This document shows positions 1 to 9,677 of a stretch of 64,000 bases of DNA, one piece after another; position 1 is the first letter of the stretch; each line of letters begins with the position of its first letter. The notes beneath the pieces were generated by a model. It was not told the DNA's origin. It ran no database searches and saw only the letters and a list, made by a program, of their open reading frames with translations. The stretch lies in the NCBI GenBank assembly GCA_011947345.1, contig JAAVTG010000771.1, forward strand, positions 1 to 64,000, written 5' to 3'. Made by a program: the position numbers and the translations under genes. This DNA comes from Phytophthora quininea (lineage: Eukaryota > Oomycota > Peronosporomycetes > Peronosporales > Peronosporaceae).

Positions 1-43
1 CAGCTCGGATCACTCTTCAACTCTTTTTGCTTCGCCACGTTCC

Positions 44-58
44 GCTCATTCTCAAACG
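44..58 (+). promoter_or_regulatory. Oomycete initiator (INR)-like element
   Basis: GCTCATTCTCAAACG lies 30 nt upstream of the first ATG of the AA17 pseudogene. It fits the known oomycete initiator consensus (TCATTYY followed by an A/T-rich CAAWTT-like part). It suggests the decayed gene still carries its original core promoter. Transcription from it is inferred, not shown. Confidence 0.5.
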
Positions 59-87
59 TTCCGTGTCCCTGGCCCACCAATTCCTCC

Positions 88-1005
88 ATGGTTTCTTCTA
101 CTTGCCTTCTCTCCTTTGTTGAGATTGCAGCGGTCGGGTTCCTCCCGAGCTTAGTCGACGCTCATGGCTATATGCTCATTCTGAAGCGGAGTTCAAAGAT
201 AAGGCAACTTCGTCTTGGATCGTGCAGATCGAGCCTCAGTTTGACGCCGACTGGGAGTCTGCTGGGGGTGACACTGAACTGATTGCCTTATACACCGAGA
301 CGGTCAAAGCGGCAGGCTACGACAAGAACATCCGCAAGCTTTTGGACAGCGAAACCTCGCTCTACGGAGCCGACTGCGGCTACACTGACCCGGATGCCGA
401 CCCAAAGGACCGCCGACGGACGGCACGGCCACCTTTTCTCGGGGAGTCGGTCACCGCGTAAGCTTTGAAGACTCCATTGGCTTTTGAAAGCAGTTTGAAC
501 TGACCGTGTTTGTGTCCGTAGGGCCGTGCGAGATTTGGCTGGACGACACCCAAGTACTGCAAAACAATGACTGCGAGGGGGCTTCGGCACCGCCGACTAC
601 GCCACCATAAAGTCAGTGTTCAATCCTGTGGACTACTCCTCGTGCTAGTCGAGTAGCTGCATGCTTCGCTTCTACTGGTTGGCCTTCCAAGGAAGTGACT
701 CGGGCAAATACGTGCGGCAGATCTACAGTGCGTACAGGAATCGTTTGAATGTTTGGTGCGGCAAAACTAGCACTTCTTTCTTGACAGAGGACTGTGTGCC
801 TCTATCGGGGCCTGCCGCGGGGCAGACCAGCACGAACTCCACCACTACGAACGCGGGGACAGAGACTACCAAGCACTGGCACGTCGGTGACAACGAACCT
901 GCCTGCTGCCACTGAAGAAGCAGCGTTGGAAGCGCAGGCATCGACACTGGCACCGGTGGCTGCTTCATCCCCTCGGAGAGATGCAATGGCCGTAAGCGAA
1001 GGTAG
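88..1005 (+). pseudogene. Decayed AA17-type lytic polysaccharide monooxygenase (LPMO)
   Basis: The reading starts with a signal peptide followed by A-HGYM, the same mature N-terminal His as in the intact paralogue at 1572-2447. It continues through segments clearly alignable to that paralogue: IRKLLDSE, LYGADCGYTDPDADPKD, GPCEIWLDD, FNPVDYSSC, RFYWLAFQ and CVPLSGPAAG, ending with a CNGRKRR tail. Lesions visible: a frame change soon after HGYM (before about 222), a one-base loss near 412, another shift near 585, an in-frame TAG after DYSSC near 646, and a shift in the Ser/Thr-rich tail near 850-950. Intron-like segments remain at about 458-521 and clearly at 728-787 (GTGCGT to TTGACAG); removing the second restores Q-I-Y-K-D-C as in the paralogue. 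The in-frame stop together with several shifts makes decay more likely than sequencing error alone. Confidence 0.8.
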
Positions 1006-1571
1006 ACATGAACAACGAGCCGAGAAAATAGTGGAGACCATGGCTTGCGAGAGCTAGGAGTAGCCGAAGGAGGCGTGGGGTGATGCCGGCGCTGCAAAAG
1101 CGAGAATGAGGACTCGGCGATCGAGCCTCCACTGCGACCACCACAACGGTTGGAGTTAGTCGATGGAGGATCGGTCTAGAGCTTCAAGCTCCCTGCGCTC
1201 GAAACAGCCGACGGATAGCAGTCGCACATTTCTTCGCAGACCTCTACAGGGCCATGTAGCATCAGAACTTCTAAGAAATAGGAAAGTTTGAACACGCGAG
1301 ACCTGAAGTACAGGTGCAGACAACAACACGAATAGTAGCCCATCGCTTTATGATTATTGCATTTCTCCGACGATGAAGGAACATAGATTTGGGGGGCTAG
1401 AACAATGAGCGAGAAAATGATCGACGCAGCAGCAAACTCAGTAAAACGTTGATATTGTTGCTTGTGCATACTAGACGACTCTCGACACATAACCTCTCGA
1501 TCTCCCGCGTCAAGATTGCACGCGCTTCCTGCGCGAGCCGAACTTTCCCGCATTGCAGACGTTCTTGGAGC
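1006..1571. other. Convergent intergenic spacer
   Basis: The spacer lies between the tails of the two AA17 copies. No open frame here resembles a protein, and I saw no repeat or RNA gene. It presumably holds the 3' ends of both transcription units. Confidence 0.5.
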
Positions 1572-2447
1572 TTACACGCGGCGGCGCTTTCGGCGGCCGT
1601 TGCATTTGCTGGACGGTGCCGGTGTCATTTCGGGGGTGTTGTTACCACCGCTCTCTGGGGCTGGGGTGGTCTGCTCGGATGACGGGGAGTTCGAGCTCCC
1701 ACCAGAGGGAGGCGAACCCGAGTTACCGCTCGACGGCGAGTCTGAGTTGCCACTGGAAGGCGAGTCCGAATTGCCACTCGAGGGTGACGTCTGCGAGACG
1801 CTCGATCCGTCACCCGTGGACGGTGTCGATTGCGAGGTCCCGCCACCCGCAGGACCCGACAACGGGATGCAGTTCTTGTACACCTGCCAGTACGTCTTGC
1901 CATCGAGACGCTGCAGAGCCAACCAGTAGAAGCGGAACATGCAGCCGCCAGACGCGCAAGACGAGTAGTCGACGGGCTTGAACACCGAGATGGTCTCCTT
2001 GGTACCGTCGCCGTAGGCGCTTTGGCAATCGTCGTTGCTCAGCACCATCTTGTCGTCCAGCCAGATTTCACACGGACCGGCGTGGACGATGCCGCGTGAG
2101 AAGGTGGCGGCTCCGTCAGTCGGAGGGTCCTTGGGCGTGGCCTTCGGGTCTGTGAATCCGCAGTCCTGTCCGTAAAGCTTCGTGTCGCTGTCAAGCAGCG
2201 TGCGGATGTCCTTGGCATTGTTGGAGGCCTTGAGCTCCTTGTACAACTTCACGAGACCTTCGTCGCCCTTGGCACCAGCCCAGTCTCCCTTCCACTGTGG
2301 GTCGATCTGGACGACCCAAGACGACTTGGACTCGGTGCCTTCCTTGAATTCGGCCAGAGGTTTGTCCATGTAGCCGTGGGCCTGCACGCGTTGAGCAGAC
2401 ATGACGACAGCCGCAAGGGCGCCCAGGAACGCAGTCGTGGACACCAT
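1572..2447 (-). CDS. AA17-type copper LPMO, secreted (intact)
   Basis: The 291-aa precursor has a signal peptide of about 23 residues ending VQA, so cleavage leaves His1 followed by GYM. That is the free N-terminal His needed for a copper 'histidine brace'. A candidate second copper ligand is His122 in IVHAGPC. Cys residues in QDCGF, GPCEIW, DDCQS, SSCASGGC and KNCIPL probably form disulfides. A Ser/Pro/Gly linker follows with short repeats (SDSPSSGN), and the protein ends in a basic CNGRRKRRR tail. AA17 is the oomycete LPMO family reported to cleave pectic homogalacturonan during plant infection; that role is known for the family and inferred here. The ATG at 2447 was preferred to upstream starts because it directly precedes the signal peptide. 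This copy has no introns, although its decayed neighbour does. Confidence 0.88.
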   Translation of the reverse strand: MVSTTAFLGALAAVVMSAQRVQAHGYMDKPLAEFKEGTESKSSWVVQIDPQWKGDWAGAKGDEGLVKLYKELKASNNAKDIRTLLDSDTKLYGQDCGFTDPKATPKDPPTDGAATFSRGIVHAGPCEIWLDDKMVLSNDDCQSAYGDGTKETISVFKPVDYSSCASGGCMFRFYWLALQRLDGKTYWQVYKNCIPLSGPAGGGTSQSTPSTGDGSSVSQTSPSSGNSDSPSSGNSDSPSSGNSGSPPSGGSSNSPSSEQTTPAPESGGNNTPEMTPAPSSKCNGRRKRRRV

Positions 2448-3205
2448 CGATTTCGCGATTCGACAAGTTGATGGAGACGCTGCAGCAGATTCCGAAATGG
2501 ACGATGTCGGCTGACCATTGCTGTTTAGTCCTGCACAGGCGAGGCCTCGTTGATTGTGACTCACAACTAGGCAAGCACAGCCACGAGATGTGCTTTGTGC
2601 TTTAGTCTTCCCGATTAACTAAGGGTGCCATATGACAACCGGGACTAACTCTTACGCTCTGTTGAGCGGCATCATCGGGGATCGCAAGAAACCCTGCTTC
2701 TGGGGGTAGCATTTCAGATCGACGGTTCCGACGGTAAAGCGTTCTTCGCGTGGGCATGCAGCCGCCGCGCCACCGGAAGAACGCCGCATTGTCTTAGCAA
2801 CATACACGCACGGTGTACTTCCAACAATGCTTCGTGCTGTCGTTGGGGCCGCAAATCTTCCGACTGCAACGTCGAGGATCATTACGATGGGGATGATACA
2901 TGTATAATAGCGTGCTTCCAGCACGAGGGCGGAACTGCATCGGTGTACCGGAAGCTCTCTGCGGCAGGACCTGCCTGGGAGTCAGTCCCCTCCTATCCAA
3001 AGATTTTGCTGTTTGTGGTCGCGCGAGTCCAGCACGAGGCCGCCGCATCACCATGGACATCCAACCGTTGCAACCGTTTAGCCCGCTGACTTCGTGGGGT
3101 CAAGGTGACCGAGACTGCAACCATGGCGGCAAAAACTGCAAAGCAACATGTAGAACCACTTGGTCCTTGCGCTCTGTTGCAGGAATTATCTCGTTGCAGG
3201 ATTGA
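2448..3205. other. Intergenic region upstream of the AA17 gene
   Basis: About 760 nt between the divergently placed AA17 start and the 3' end of the SANT-like gene. Short frames exist on both strands, but none has a signal peptide, recognisable motif or coding-like composition. The 5' flank and promoter of the intact AA17 gene should lie in roughly 2450-2650. Confidence 0.5.
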
Positions 3206-4801
3206 TTATTTTTCAGCCGGCTTCACTTGCGTAGGAGTGACAACTTGCTTGGTTGCAGCAGCAGACTGCCCTGTTGTGGCGCCCTTACTAGCGGTCACAG
3301 GAACCGTTTCGGTTGTCGTGGCCGCAGTCACTGCGGTTGTTTGAGCCTTCGCGGAGGAAGACACAGTTGCCGACTGCCCAGCACTCTTCGTCTTGCTCGC
3401 AGCCGCAGCTACGGCGGCAGCATGCGCCAGCAGAACGGCAGTAGTGCTTGTTGGCATGCGACCAGCCATGCTTCCAGGCATTTGACTAGCAAGTTGAGGC
3501 TTTGGCTGGACGCTCTTGGACCCCACGGCTTTCTCCCAAATGCGGACACGCACAAGCTCTCGGTTGTACCGCTCGATGTCTTGAACTGCCATTTGTTGGC
3601 ACTCCCGGCGGATCTGCACAGACGCTGCTGCGAATCGACGTTGAACCTCTGCACTCGAAAGCACCGACTTGTCTCCAGCATTCGCTAGTTCTTGCTGGAG
3701 GCGGATCTGGAAGAATTCGAGCTGTGTGCGAGCACGTTTGGCAGCAGGGGAGGTGTCGACGATGGTGTAAACACTCGCGCTCCCGAAGGGGACGGCGTGC
3801 CAACGTCGATTCTCTGCTTCTTGACTCCGACAGCAACTGCACCAGTCGCGGTCGAAGCCGGCAGGTGAGTCGCTGGCAATTTACCTGCAGCCCCGCCGAT
3901 CGTTGTCTTTATCTGTGGCTGGGGCTTTCGCTTGAGGAATCGGGAGGCCACAAACGTTAGTGACAGAGATTTCTTCGGGTCAAACGGCCGATGCCACGAG
4001 TCGGGAGCGCCCATCGGTAGAGTGTAATTCGGATATAGCCTTTCAACCTTCCCGGTACTGCTCTGCGAGTCTGCTTCTCCAGAGCTGCCACGTTTGTCTG
4101 CTGCGTCTTCCTTCGCAGTGTCTTGGCCCTTGCTTTTTCAGACTCTACCGCTGTCGCCTCCTCGGCAGTTTGTTCTCCCGATTTGGCTGGATCATTCGTC
4201 GTGGACTCACTTTGCGTCACCAGATTATCTGTAGCTTCGTTCGTGGACTGCTTTCCTTCGCCGGTGCATCTGCTGCAACTGTTTCCACCTCCTTATCTGC
4301 AGTTTGCACCTCCGTGTTGTCCTCATCTTTCGTATTTGGTTCCTCGAGGTTTGCCTCCTTGTCACTCACTGCTGCGCTCGCCTTGTTCGCTTCCTCCGCA
4401 GCTTTCAGTGCGGCTCTCTTCTTGTCCTCTGCTGCCTCTACCCGTCGCTTCGCCACCTTCTGGTTGACCTCCTTCGGTGAGCTCTGGATTTCTTCCTCGT
4501 CGGACTGTGGCAGTAGCTCGCTTGTCGTCTGTGCTGCATCATCCGGCACCTGCCCGTAGGCCAGAAACTTCCACAACTGCCGACACTCCAAAGCACTCAT
4601 CTGCAGCTTGTGCGTCACCAACTTCCTGGCCACTTGTGCCCACGGGATGCAGGCCGGTGACGTGTCTCTCTCCAGCACATTGGATGCCAGGGTCTGCTCC
4701 TTCAACTGGCCTAGAATCACCTCGCACAGCACAGTGCACTGCTGGCTGGTGTACTTGTTCAGCACTTTGCCAGGCTGTTTACTACTGGTTGTTCCCTCCA
4801 T
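3206..4801 (-). CDS. SANT/Myb-like domain nuclear protein, uncharacterised
   Basis: Start chosen at the ATG of MEGTTSSKQ (4801). The N-terminal ~85 residues contain a SANT-like helix bundle (W-AQVARKLV ... L-CRQLWKFLAYG). A long acidic/basic, Ala-Glu-Lys-rich presumed coiled coil follows (AAEDKKRAALKAAEEANK), then a basic segment (FLKRKPQPQ). The C-terminal part has a helical block (RFAAASVQIRRECQQM) and an Ala/Thr/Val-rich tail ending VKPAEK. The reading changes frame near 4240, near 4000 and near 3680. Each change joins sensible protein on both sides, so I read it as one gene of about 530 codons. A chromatin or transcription role is inferred from the SANT-like part only. Confidence 0.55.
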
Positions 4802-5188
4802 GTAAACTCGCGTAACAAGTGACGTGGTGGTGGTTGCATGAGCAGCCGCTCGCAGCCGTCGGCGGTGTAGTGCATGGTGTACAGGCTCCGAGCGCACGGC
4901 AGGCGTCGCAGTTTGTGTCGCCAGGCCTCGGGAAGGCGACGGGGCCCGGGCGGGCGCTGGAGGAGCGGCACGACGACGCTGCGGACGACGGCTCGGCGGT
5001 ACAGGCGGTGCAGGCTGCGGGGGGAGGACGCGGCCACGAGACGCGCCGTCGGGTGGTGCTCGCGCTTGAGCGGCGCACTGGAGCTGGCGGACTAGTCGCC
5101 GCCACCATCAGACACCGGAGACCTTATATTTAAGTGAGGATTATGTAAGGAAAAGGGGTTTTCTGGACCAACAATTCGAAGGCAAGGC
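4802..5188. other. GC-rich divergent spacer, possible small minus-strand ORF
   Basis: Between the divergent SANT-like and NUFIP-like genes. On the minus strand, 4759-5080 can be read as an Arg/Leu/Pro-rich peptide containing RSLHRLYRRAVV, which faintly recalls an LYR-type mitochondrial motif, and later SLYTMHYTADGCERLL. It lacks a clear ATG in that frame and overlaps the 5' end of the SANT-like gene. It could be an upstream exon of that gene, a small separate gene or chance. The 5' regulatory DNA of both flanking genes must also lie here. Confidence 0.25.
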
Positions 5189-8100
5189 ATGGAGCGTTAT
5201 CCTTCGGGCGGCGGCTTCCGCGGCGGGCGCGGAGGACGCGGCTTCGGTCGAGGCAGAGGACGAGGACGGGGGCGAGGGCGAGGTGGTGCACGAGGTGGCG
5301 GCCGCGGAGGACGCGGCGGTGGCTTCGGCTTCCAGCGGCAGGAAGATGCCGGGTATGGGCAGCAGTTCGCTGCTCAGCCAGGAGCGTACCCTGGGCCACC
5401 GCCGCCGCAACAGTATGCCCCCAGTACCCTCCTCAGGATCAGTACGCGCAGTACCCGCCACCTCAAGAGCAGTTTGCGCCGCAGTTCTCCCCAGGACCAG
5501 TACCAGCAGCAGTTCCAGCCGCCACAGGAACAGTTCCAGCCAGGCCCAGGTTACGACAATAATGGAGGGTTTGCTCCTCCCCCATGGACAGGTATCAACC
5601 TCCCTGGAGTATCAGAACCAACCGCCCATGTACCAACAACAGCAGCAGCAGTATCAACAGCCTCCGCCGCAGTACCAGCAGCAATTCGAGCAGCAGAGTC
5701 CTAGGTACACGAGTAACCCTCCGCTACCAGCAATGCCAGCGCCGCCGCCGGACTACGCAGATGCTGCCAGGGCCAGACAAAGGGCATATGCGCCAGTGCA
5801 AGCGAGGACACAGGAGAGGAACAAAATTTTGATCAGCAACAGGGACAGCAGCAGTACGAGGAGCAGCAGAGTCGCCCACAGGAACAGCAGTACCAGCAAG
5901 GACCGCCACCACAGGACCAGTTTCAGCAGGGACAACGTCAGCAGGGATACGAGCAGCAGCCAGGACAGCCGCCGCAAGTATACGAGCAGCAGCAAAGCCA
6001 CGCCCCACCGCAATATCAGCAACAAGGGCAAGCTCCACCGCATTACCAGCAACAGGGTCAGGCCCCGCCACCATACCAACAGCAGCCTCCTCCATCCTAT
6101 CAGCAGCAGCCTCCGCCGATGCCACCGTCGGACCCACGTAGAAATTGGAACTTTCCGCCTCCACAAGAACAGCAATGGCAGCCTCCGCAGCACCAGCCGC
6201 AGTATGGCGGACCACCGAACTACGGTCATCAGGGACCAAACGGCGGGCCACCGATGGAACAACGCAACTTCCAGAACGACCAGCACCCTCGGCATCGGGA
6301 TAGGTATCAGGATCGCCATCACGACAATCACCACCACAGGCAACGTCGACCGCCTCCACCAACGTACTGCTGCCACAAGTGCAACCAGCCAGGCCATTGA
6401 TCATTCACTGCCCCCTCATCCAAGACGAAAGGGAGCGAGAACGGTATGGCCATCGAAATGAAGAGCAAATTCAGCAGCACCAATTCCAGGAGCGAGACCA
6501 ACAGTGGAGTTCAGGCCCTCCTCCTCCTGTGAATAATCGACCGCATGACCCCAGAAGGAACAACGCTCCTTCTTTGTCGGGAGCTGAAGATCCCAAGCTT
6601 GATGCGAAAAATGACCCGCAAAATCAGCCTCCATTGCCTGGTGGCTCAACTCCTCCACTTCCTCCAACGTCGCCGCCACCACCCTCGTATAGCAACGACG
6701 GTTTTGATGAAGATCAACAGCAGCAACCACAGTCTGGGGGCCAGTTGTGGAGATGCGAAACGTGTGTAAAGAGTTTCCCGATACCATCCCAGTACGAAGC
6801 GCACATGAAAACTCACGTTGTCTGCTCGAATTGCGATTTCTCAGCGTCGAAGCGTGTAGTCACTGCTCATTTTCAGACGGCACACGGTCAATATGCTGGC
6901 CAGGGGCTAAAGGAGGTCGATGTGGAAGGCCAAAAGTTTATGGTTCTTGTGGGGAACTCGGCAGAGGATATTGCCAAATGGCGTGCGGAGCGACGGAAAA
7001 GTGGCCTGGGCCATCCCGTCAGCCTCAACCTTCGGCATCACTTCCGACGCCAGTGGATGCAGCGGCTGCACCCGTAGATGGAGCCGAAACAAAAAGCGAA
7101 AGCTGTCGGTGTCGTCCGAGGATCTGGAGGAAGGCGAGATCGAGGAGGACGAAGAAGTTAAAGCGCAGCAGCTTGCAAAGTTGCAGGCAATGATCCCTCC
7201 TGCGGCCCCTAAACCAGCAACATCCCCACATGAGCCGCCTGTAAAGCGGCCTCGTAAAATGCTGTTGTGCAAGTGGTTTGTGCGTGGACATTGCCGTTTC
7301 AATGCCGCGAACTGCAAGTACAGTCACGACCGCTCCGCTTTCGCGTGCCGTGCCATGATGTACAAGGGCTCATGCGCTAAGGGAACTTACTGCCACTTTT
7401 CGCATGACCCGTCCGTGCTGTCTGGACAGCGTGAACGCGCGCAGGCTGCTTCGATTGAGCGTGCGACGGAGCAACAATGGCGTGGCGAACAACGCTCCCT
7501 ACTGCGGAAGCTACTGGCAAAGGACGTGCGCGTTGAGCAACGCAAGATGCTGCAGATTGTGCATTATTTGGTTTCTAACGATTTCTTGCGTTCAAGCGAG
7601 GATGATACTGCGGAAGACATGGAGGTTGATGACTCGATGGCGAAGGAAGAGGCTGATGCAGTAGTATCAGAGGATGCCTCCATTGTGGAAACAAGTAGCG
7701 AGAAGCCTGTCGATAGTGGGTCGGCAGTTGATATGGAGTCTGAGGGCATGACCCCTAGTAATGCCGAGGCCAAGTCGACGAATGCAGAGGAGGTGGCGTT
7801 GCCGCCACAGGAAGCAGAGATTAACACAGGAGCATCGGTCGTCAGTGGTGAAATTGCTGTCGAGATTCAGTCTGGTGGTCAGGAATCGCAGGGCGATTCT
7901 GATCCGTCAGACGCTGTAGAAGATGTTGCAAGCGCGCCTGCGGTACCTCTTGAGGCCGCGAAGGTTGTGGAAACGAGTGAAAAGGAACGGTTGCGAGAGG
8001 TTCTTCAGGCGACCAGGATCCCCTGGTCGTTGGGAAGCCGTCGAACACGGAGGAGCACATTACGGCTGTGCCATCAAAGGACGCGGAGCTGGTCGAAGTT

Positions 8101-8220
8101 GCGCCTCAAAATGGCCAGGAGTCTGCCGATGAAGTGTCTGCTAGTGGCCAAAGGCCTGACACGGAGGAGACAACGATAGATCCCAGTTTGAACGAGGCGA
8201 GCAAAGCATGGGGAAGCTAG
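5189..8220 (+). CDS. NUFIP-like RNA-binding protein (RGG, CCHC, NUFIP and CCCH zinc fingers)
   Basis: About 1,010 codons read across several frame breaks. Order: an N-terminal RGG/GRG box (5200-5330); a very long Gln/Pro-rich low-complexity region (5400-6340); a CCHC zinc knuckle (CCHKCNQPGHW, ~6367-6400); a linker; a C2H2 finger plus NUFIP core (WRCETCVKSFPIPSQYEAH, then VCSNCDF, then DIAKWRAERRK, ~6745-7000); an acidic EEGEIEED stretch; and two CCCH fingers (CKWFVRGHCRFNAANCKYSH and GSCAKGTYCHFSH, ~7267-7405). The tail is acidic. NUFIP1/Rsa1 proteins help assemble box C/D snoRNPs, and DIxxWxxERRK is their hallmark, so nuclear RNP assembly is the inferred role. Frame breaks near 6995, 7090 and 8010, plus others in the Q/P region, mostly sit at short A or C runs. 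The stop at 8218 comes from the frame ending SKAWGS. Confidence 0.7.
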
Positions 8221-8380
8221 ATCGCCCTCGATACGTGATAAGCTGCTGCTGTTTTTGCTTTGGTGGATGCGGTATTCAATGGGATCTCAGTTAGGAACAT
8301 GCCCAGCATGTAGATGAAGTGAAGTGTGATGTTGTTGATCTCTCAGGTTAGAAGATGCAGGAATGCATATTTGCAGCTTC

Positions 8381-8878
8381 CTACTCCAGCTTCTCCAGCT
8401 CGCGGATGCGTTCGAGCATCTCGCGCTTGGAGGTCTCCTGCACCTCTCCCCTAGAATGTACTCGTCCAGCATGGAGTAGACCTTGTTGAAGTTGAAGACG
8501 ATGTCGAGCTCGCAGACGTTGGCGAACTGCTGGTCCAGCAACTCCACGAAGAGGTGAATGGTCTCGAGACCGAGCAGCTCGTTGGCCGCGAGGTCCACGC
8601 CCAGGATGAAGAAGAGTCCGGCGTAGCGGCGGTAGATGAGCTTGTAGTTGCGGAACTCGATGAAGTTGGTGTGCTTGGCGTCGCGCGCCACCACGAGGCG
8701 GTGGATCTCGGCTTCCAGCCGCGCCTTCTCCTGGTCCTCAGGCGGCGGCACGTACCACTTGGACAGGCGAGTCTTGCTTGGCGGTTCTGGAGGAGGAAGA
8801 AGCGGATCTATCGCACAAAGGACCATGTCACCGGTATATACGCATCGAGAGATCGAAGCAAGCATCTCTTCTTACCAT
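8381..8878 (-). CDS. AP-2 complex sigma subunit (clathrin adaptor small chain)
   Basis: The protein includes [57 protein letters not shown] and [15 protein letters not shown], diagnostic of the small subunit of the endocytic AP-2 adaptor. Exon 1 is only the ATG (8876-8878). The 68-nt intron 8808-8875 starts GTAAGA and ends GATAG. Exon 2 opens with [10 protein letters not shown], the expected sigma N-terminus. Two single-base losses interrupt the frame, near 8777 (after NRQ) and near 8448 (G run after EYIL). Reading across them gives a C-terminus with [18 protein letters not shown] and a total of about 143 aa, the usual family length. Loss of this gene would be severe, so consensus error is the likely explanation. 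It is divergent from the beta'-COP gene. Confidence 0.88.
8808..8875 (-). other. Intron 1 of AP-2 sigma, directly after the start codon
   Basis: GTAAGA donor and GATAG acceptor, 68 nt. Removing it places ATG directly before ATC CGC TTC, giving the expected sigma-subunit N-terminus. No other ATG gives that N-terminus. Confidence 0.8.
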
Positions 8879-9677
8879 GGTTGCAAGGTTCTGCTGAAAA
8901 TGCCCACGAAGCGTCGCTTCAAACGGATACCTTTACTAACACGCTTTTGCGTGCCTTTGAAAGACACCTCAGTTGTGCCAAACGAGCTTAAAGTCCAGGC
9001 AGCGACAAGAATGCTAGGTGCTATAGTAGTAGTACAATCGACTGGAAGCGAGGTTTAGGCTCGTTGCATCAAGCTCCGAGCACGCAGCTCACCGATATTA
9101 CTGCAATTGGCCCTGGCACTAAGCCTCGATCGCCTGGTTCCAGTTCGTCCGGCGCACTGCAAGTGTTGACCTGGTTATTTGTCCATGCGCTGGAAGCCAT
9201 CCTACCTATGTCCTTATTCGAGCTCTTTCTCTCGAAGCACACCTGCAGTGACGACTCGTGCAGCGCGGCAGCTCTTCATTTCCGAGGGGAAATCTAGTTG
9301 CCGCCAAGCAAAGGTGAATCACCAGTGGTGATTCGATGCAGACGTAGTACAAACCTGGCTCGGGATAATCTCCAGATCCTTGTTCTTAATGAATTGGGCC
9401 ATCCGGGATTTGGCGATCTAGAGCAACTTCGACATGAAACGACTAGCCATGACTCCACGCTCAATTGCTGCCGCGGGGAAGACGCCTGGCCGGCCTTGGT
9501 TCATCATTGCCCGGGGCTGTCGCCCAGTGTTAGCGGATCTCCTCCATGAACCTGGCAGCAACAACAATGCAAAGTAGCCATTATATTTCAGCCAATGAAA
9601 TTGACACACGTTTATCTTGTGTTTTGTATGTCGCGATATCCTCGCAGTCTGCAATTGAGGGGGAATCCAAAGCAACA
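8879..9677. other. Divergent promoter region of AP-2 sigma and beta'-COP
   Basis: About 800 nt separating two divergently transcribed housekeeping coat genes. I found no convincing ORF in it. Core promoters for both genes must lie here; no clear INR match stood out next to either start. Confidence 0.5.

Noticed and set aside
646..648. In-frame TAG in the AA17 copy as selenocysteine or readthrough
   Set aside because: The same gene has several independent frame lesions, and the intact paralogue has a Cys/Gly-rich stretch there with no stop.
5724..6404. Long minus-strand ORFs (over 200 codons) opposite the Q/P-rich region of the NUFIP-like gene
   Set aside because: They are antisense shadows of CAG/CCN-rich codons and encode only Leu/Val/Ala-rich repeats.
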